Source of the DNA: Branchiostoma lanceolatum
Taxonomy: Eukaryota; Chordata; Leptocardii; Amphioxiformes; Branchiostomatidae
Length of the DNA stretch: 64,000 nucleotides
NCBI RefSeq assembly: GCF_035083965.1
Contig: NC_089740.1
Location: forward strand, 9,794,596-9,858,595
Direction: 5' to 3'
Shown: positions 58,701 through 64,000 of the stretch, in pieces
Numbering within the stretch: the first letter of the stretch is position 1
Layout of the letters: every line of letters starts with the position of its first letter
Made by a program: the position numbers and the translations under genes
The notes under the pieces: model-generated
What the model saw: only the letters and a program-made list of their open reading frames with translations
Told to the model about the DNA's origin: nothing
Database searches by the model: none

Positions 58701-59963
58701 CAATGACGAATTAATAGTGGAGCCAGTGCTAGTAAAGTCCTGACATTGCTAGACTTAAGTATCTAAAGGATTCATACACAATCTGATTTAATGGTTTTGC
58801 AATTTTTGCTCTTCGAGTGCAATTAGACACTTTTGCCGTTACGCAAACATAAACTTGTTTTCTTTGATAGATAACACTCTAACAATATGATTTTCTGAAA
58901 TTTCAAGACTGAGTTTAAATTCCTCTTACAAATGAAAATCAGGTTGAATTAACAATTTGAATTTTTAAACAATTTTCAATAAAATGTAAGTATCTACATT
59001 GCTAGTTTTAGACTCTTCAGAGCAATCTTTTCAGTCGTTAGATAGAAAACATAGCGTGATTCACGTCATATAAGTCAGCAAAATACAGCGTTACAACATA
59101 AACACTATTATACACGCTTTATCGCCACTGGCTATGACATCTAAACGACAACATGAATATAGTATATGTCTATATACATACACATTTGCAGTGACATTAC
59201 AAGTATGTATATTTATATACCTCTGCATGATCTTAATACGTATATTCCTTTAGTGTCGACACGTGTAGCTTACTTTTGTTTTATAGCGTTTGTTGTAAAC
59301 TATCTCGTGCAGTTACTCAAGTTGGTTCTCTAAATTTCCCTATACTACGCTCGATGGCAATGTAAGGGTTATTGCATAGGGCAGTGCGGTGCTATTTTCA
59401 ACCATCAACCTGTGAGCTGATGTCTTGCTGTTTTAAGCGGCAGTTAAAATCTCATCTTGCTTGCCTGATAGGGTAGGAAATAGTTTACGAAGTCGGGATG
59501 TTCCCTTTGCAAGGACAGCTCGTATAACTGGCAGGGAATTAATAGAAAGGGCATTTCCTTTAGCTCGTAAGCGTATAAATGCGGAGGGATAAGACCACCT
59601 AACAACATTGGTTATGGCACCAGGTGGACCATCACTTGGTCTAGCCATAAACTGGGAAACATATGTACCTCTGAACACTTTGGCCTCTACGTAACCCCCA
59701 CTAACGTAACTGGGGAATGACAACAATTCCAGTCCTCTCCTAGTTATTATTGCTGGGCTACTCCTTCTAGGGCTATTGCAGCCGCAAATTGCCGTATCCA
59801 CGATTTCCCGCAAGTCTTAGTATTGCGTCCAACCAAAGATTGGAACTAATCTAATGTGCACGGCTTCTCCAATGTTTTTAAAGAAATGTGGCAATTGTCT
59901 GTCTCGCTTCAGCGGTCCCGGTGGTCACCTCTGGACAGTCTGAGAGATTCGGACACGTGTCCT
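55701..59963. other. Intergenic, AT-rich, one possible minus-strand exon
   Basis: The only coding-like stretch is a minus-strand frame at 56287-56628 with a polybasic GRRKRR site (see findings). 57.0-59.4 kb is strongly AT-rich with nothing I can name. The 59433-59813 minus-strand open frame may be 3'UTR of the downstream gene. Confidence 0.45.
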
Positions 59964-61351
59964 TCATGCCTGTACAATTTCATTATACGCCGGGGGTGGG
60001 GCTGATGACTCGGAAGTCGTCCCTTCTAGTTCTGACGGCAGGGGCATGTCTTCGCTCTCGGGGCTCGTCGTAATAGTCGAGGGGGACGGCTTCAAAAGGG
60101 CCCGTGACTGTTCGGCGCGTGCCTGCCGGTCTTTGTTGCCGAGTCTATTCGCAGACAACGTTTCGTACGTCCGCTTGGCTTTAACAGGGTTGGGAGACCT
60201 GGAAGGGAAAGGGAGACGGAGGGAAGTTATCAATGTCATTTTTACGCCTGGAGCCTTTTTTTAAGCAGACCAAGATTACAGCCTGACCTCCTGCTGAGGA
60301 TATTCGCAGGGCGCTATCTGCAGTTTGCGAAACTAATTATACCGGAAATCATTCTGCAATGCCGCGTCGGATGGACGGAGTGGCTGGAATACTAAGCGAT
60401 GTACTTCATTCCATCTTAACGACCAGGAGACCACAGCAGTTGATTTGGTTTAACGATCGGTTCTAGCCCCACGGCCAGAGACATTGGTGATTGCCAAATA
60501 ACGCTTCCTTGAACGCCTTGTTCCACAACGAAATTTGAATGATTTCTGCGTGGGTTGAATTAAAAGCTGGCTCGCAAATTATCGGCGACAATTAGCTGTC
60601 CCTGAATTGGCTGGCTCCCGTCGAGCGCTTGGGTCCGCATGGACCGATCCCGTTGTTGCGCAATAATGTGTTTAACACAACGGATGCGTAGCGAGTTGTT
60701 CCTCTTGTCTTAACATGGTTCTCATCGTAAGGATTCCTCTAGACCTGACCACTATCTACCTTTGTTTCTGGTCTATTAAACACCTTCATTGGTATTCTAC
60801 AGACAGCAGTTCCCGGAAATGAAATCTACAGAGCTTTTCTAAGCCGCACTTCTAGTATTTACTGAACGCTGAGCTGGCTTATGTTACTTTCAATTCCCTA
60901 AAGGATGATAAAAAACTCTTTCTTACCTTCCCTCTTTTTCTTCTTCTTCTTTTCTCTTCCTGTTTCTTCTGGCCACGATGTACACTTTGAGAAGCCACAC
61001 CCCTATCATGACCAGCACGAAAAGTCCGAAGGAGAACAGAACTGCGCCCAGAGCCCTGTCCTCCAGCTTAAGCCCGCGTCCTAAACCCAGGATGATACAA
61101 ATCACCCCAACTGCCGTGAACACCATAAGGTGGACCTTCTTCTCGTAAGGGAACCACCAAGATTTGTTTTCGGGCTGTTGTGCTCTGGCAGACCGCTCGC
61201 GTAAAGTGTCCCGCCTGCGCTTCTCCTTCTCGGCGTCAGACTTGGGGTCCTTCTTGTCCTTCCCCTTCCCATCCTTGTCTCTGCCCGACCGCGGGGACCC
61301 TCCCTGGCGCGTGGTCTGGGGGATCTTGATGTGGTAGTAGTACCCCGGCAT
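59964..61351 (-). CDS. Two-transmembrane protein with basic cytosolic arm and PPxY tail
   Basis: I do not recognise the family. Minus-strand exons 61351-60927 and 60198-59964 join at GGAAG|GTAAG and TTCCAG|GTC in phase 2, giving 219 aa. Residues 1-72 are hydrophilic, rich in Lys, Arg and Asp. Two hydrophobic segments lie at 73-91 (HLMVFTAVGVICIILGL) and 100-126 (ALGAVLFSFGLFVLVMIGVW), with a short loop between them, so both ends should be cytosolic. A very charged stretch (ARRNRKRKEEEEKEG) follows at 127-141. The C-terminal tail is Ser/Pro-rich and ends with PPPAYNEIV (209-217), a PPxY site for WW-domain ligases such as NEDD4. Several small TMEM proteins share this layout (TMEM51 ends PPPQYDEV), but homology is not shown. 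The CpG-rich 5' region is consistent with a promoter. Confidence 0.8.
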
Positions 61352-64000
61352 GGTGAGGGAAGGATTGCGGCATCCAAGATGCCGGGAAGACGCTTCCTCT
61401 CTGTGAGTTGTTGCACGTCTGCTGGAATATCCTGCCTATTTACCTGGCGGCCAACTATGACCTGCCAGAGGCGGGGTAGGGATTTCTGTCTCTGCCGCCG
61501 GCGCCCAACCTCAACTGGCAACAGTCATCAAGTCGGAAGTTCGCTCAGAGGGGGGAGCCAGCTAGATCACGTCTATTGGGTCTACCAGTATTAAATAAAC
61601 GGGATGATCCTAAACGACGACCCGACGTAATAACGACTTTACACGAGGATGCCCGAAACGAATAACTGGAGGAGGAGGAGGCAAGTGCTGCGGTCGACCT
61701 TCGCCAAGGTTGGTTGTCGGGTCAGGAAATTTCGCCATCTTTCTGGCATCAAGTTCGGCGTTTACGCTCTATCATCCGAGGTAATGGCGACGGGGGGACC
61801 GTCCCGTAATGTTTCACGGTCGGCCCGGAAATGTTCTCCCCTGGTCCTAAAAGCGGCCATCTTTTAAAGATGGCTGCCAAAGCGTGGTCTGCCGTCGTTT
61901 ATCTTGTCTGCGCCCTTGCTACTAATCAGAACATAATCCACCGAGCAGATTCTCTCATTAAAACCGATCATACGTCATGCCATAGGTAATGAGGCGGAGC
62001 CAAAGCGTTTGATTGAATTTAGAGTACCAACTGCATACATCAATCCACTCAATTATGGAACTTTATTTCTCCTCTTTTCAAACACTTTCGAAATTTTAAA
62101 TTTGATGACCGTTACGACCGTTACATGCATGTCGTGTTTGAATCGGTATTAAAGGAGAGGTAGGCCCCCAATCGGGGTGCTGTTGGTGAGGATTAAAGTG
62201 CCGGCGGGTAGGCATCATCTACTGCTTTAAAGTTGCATCTTGAGGTCGCGGCACGTCTACCGCGCGTTGCCCGCAGCATTTGTAATAATGTCATCACAAA
62301 TACGCCGTCAGCTATCAATTACACGGTATTATTTCTCGATTAGAATGTCGGTTTTTGAAATAATCAGAGCTGTCGTCAGGGCTTAAGTGCGACGAGACGG
62401 TGTTAGGTGCGCTGCAGAGAAGGGGGACGGGAAAATCAGCTACTCCGAACGCGTGTCAGAGGAAAAAAGTGACCTCATCATTTGTGCCAGGAAAGGTCAG
62501 CTGCTGCTCTGGAAAACTCTATTGGAGAATCCGATCCCGATTGGTTGCGCAATGGCCGGGCATTTAAGTTGTAAAACACGCAGTATGCAAGGCACAGTCA
62601 TGGAATACATCACGCACAAGATGTATACATCCAAAGAATCCGTCTCAAATCCCAACACCTTTCCCTAGCGATACGAATTCTTTGTCTTTTTTGTTCATTT
62701 TCGAAAAACTATGCAGACGAGGATTACTGCATTACGCCCACCTAGCGTCATTTTAAACCACAACGCTTAACATCAAAGTATTTCAATAAAGCTATCTGAT
62801 CCTATCGTTGAGAGATTGGCATTTTGTCAAGCTCATCTCCCTGTCGTTCGTATTCTTTTTACGTATTCTACTTAAGTACGGCAGTATATACCCTCTATAA
62901 AGTACTGATGGCCTATAGTGAATGGGTCGATTCCTCCTCTTGTATTACTTGTAAGGGCGTGTGGCACCGACCCATGCATGAAGCCAATGATTTTCATCGG
63001 GTTAATATTTAATCGGCTTGTCAGGGCTTTACGCAGGTAAAAGACCTAGTACCAGACAACCATTTGGTGCCCTAAAAGTCAAATGGGCCCCTCTGGATAT
63101 GGAGGAGCTTGGCTCTCTTTTCGGTCAATAAAGCGGACGCCTTACTAGCCGACGGGACGTGACTCTATTTCAAGTTTTTGCTCCTCGTTTGGTGCCCCTT
63201 CCTGCCCTCCCCTCGCCTCAAATAAAACAACAGATAATGAATGGCTTCATAGGAGACAACAGAAAAGTAGAAACCAGGGACAGAAATCATTGTTAAGTTC
63301 AAATGACCTTTACCAATGCTGAAAGATTAGTACCTTAGAGTAATTAGATGGATAATTTCGTTTGGTGCCTCCCCTTTATCTGTTGTCTTCATATGAGACA
63401 ACAGATAAAGTAAAAGCCAGGGTTAGAAATAATTGCTAAGGTTTGTTCCAATGGCCTCTACTAATGGTGAAGAATTACGGTAAAGTAGTTTAATCAACCA
63501 TTTATCAATATTCAAACCAGAAATGTTTAAGATATCGGCATGGCAAGACATAAATGTCTTATTTAGACCTTTTGAGAGTTTCTTATATCAGGTGTGCGAA
63601 GAATTCTTAAAAGACTGAGAAAGGAAGACTTAAGTTATATAAGTTATTTAACGCCAAAGCAGATTCAAGTCAAGTCAGCAAAGTGAATAAACAGTCACTC
63701 TCTAAAATGATATATATGGCTATAATGACGTTTGTATTTTAAACACACATAAAAAGTTATATTCAATACATAGGCAAATGTGACATCCTAGCATTGTCAC
63801 AGTGCTTTCTCTGGTCATTGGATATCGTTGCAGCGTATAACATTGGGCCAAGAAATCGAGTATTCAAGCTGAATGTATCGAATACTATCCTATTCCAACT
63901 GCCAACTGTGATACAGATGTCACTATTGGGTGGTCGATGCACTCGATGGACAACGGTTCTTCCAATGTTTTTCCCCGCTACATGGTACTCGTAGGATGGC
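61352..64000. other. Upstream region of the two-TM gene and intergenic DNA
   Basis: 61352-61900 is relatively GC- and CpG-rich, fitting the promoter and 5'UTR of the minus-strand gene. Beyond it no gene is seen. A diverged tandem duplication of about 173 bp lies at 63185-63490 (TCGTTTGGTGCC at 63185 and 63358, AGACAACAGA in both). Confidence 0.5.

Noticed and set aside
59433-59813. 126-codon minus-strand open frame downstream of the two-TM gene
   Set aside because: No splice link that keeps frame, no recognisable motif; it may be 3'UTR. An alternative last exon cannot be excluded.
62387-62668. 93-codon plus-strand frame in the GC-rich upstream region
   Set aside because: No motif or splice context; it probably reflects local base composition.

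Overview
The window reads as animal nuclear DNA. It has intron-containing genes with canonical GT-AG junctions, microsatellites, MITEs, SINE-like repeats and no bacterial-style gene packing. The gene content is bilaterian: CKS, HYPK, AEN, HDHD2 and a GT31 glycosyltransferase. Secreted and membrane leucine-rich-repeat (LRR) proteins and dense small inverted-repeat transposons are added to this. That mix fits a lancelet (Branchiostoma) best, but the organism is an inference from content, not from a match I could run.

Layout. 1-1065 (-): GT31 beta-1,3-galactosyltransferase-like gene cut by the window edge. 4642-5403 (-): two-exon CKS gene. 6959-8628 (+): four-exon HYPK. 11400-12038 (+): a two-exon secreted cationic peptide precursor that I do not recognise. 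13.7-23.6 kb: a tandem duplication of a unit carrying an intronless secreted LRR protein (copy 1 at 15745-16713, copy 2 at 22017-23012). Copy unit 1 carries a 546-bp TTAA-flanked MITE. Copy unit 2 carries a 3.3-kb long-inverted-repeat element filled with a 225-bp satellite, and that satellite is itself interrupted by a 1.0-kb TIR element. 24.8-25.8 kb: a TIR element containing an 84-bp minisatellite. 28953-31250 (+): single-pass LRR receptor with a repetitive, tyrosine-bearing tail. 33022-34348 (-): AEN-type DEDDh exonuclease. 36422-51705 (+): seven-exon HDHD2 phosphatase with large introns. 51.7-59.9 kb: AT-rich sequence without a confident gene, with two tandem arrays. 59964-61351 (-): two-exon, two-transmembrane protein with a PPxY tail.

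Four conserved genes (CKS, HYPK, AEN, HDHD2) were assembled exon by exon. Reading frame and splice phase agree at every junction, and total lengths are close to those of known family members. The accessory part is the LRR block with the peptide gene just upstream. Two secreted LRR proteins have a VLR-like layout (signal segment, LRRNT, few LRRs, LRRCT with a length-variable insert, Ser/Thr stalk, conserved Cys tail), and one LRR receptor carries NPxY and YEDI tail motifs. Their immune role is inferred from architecture only.
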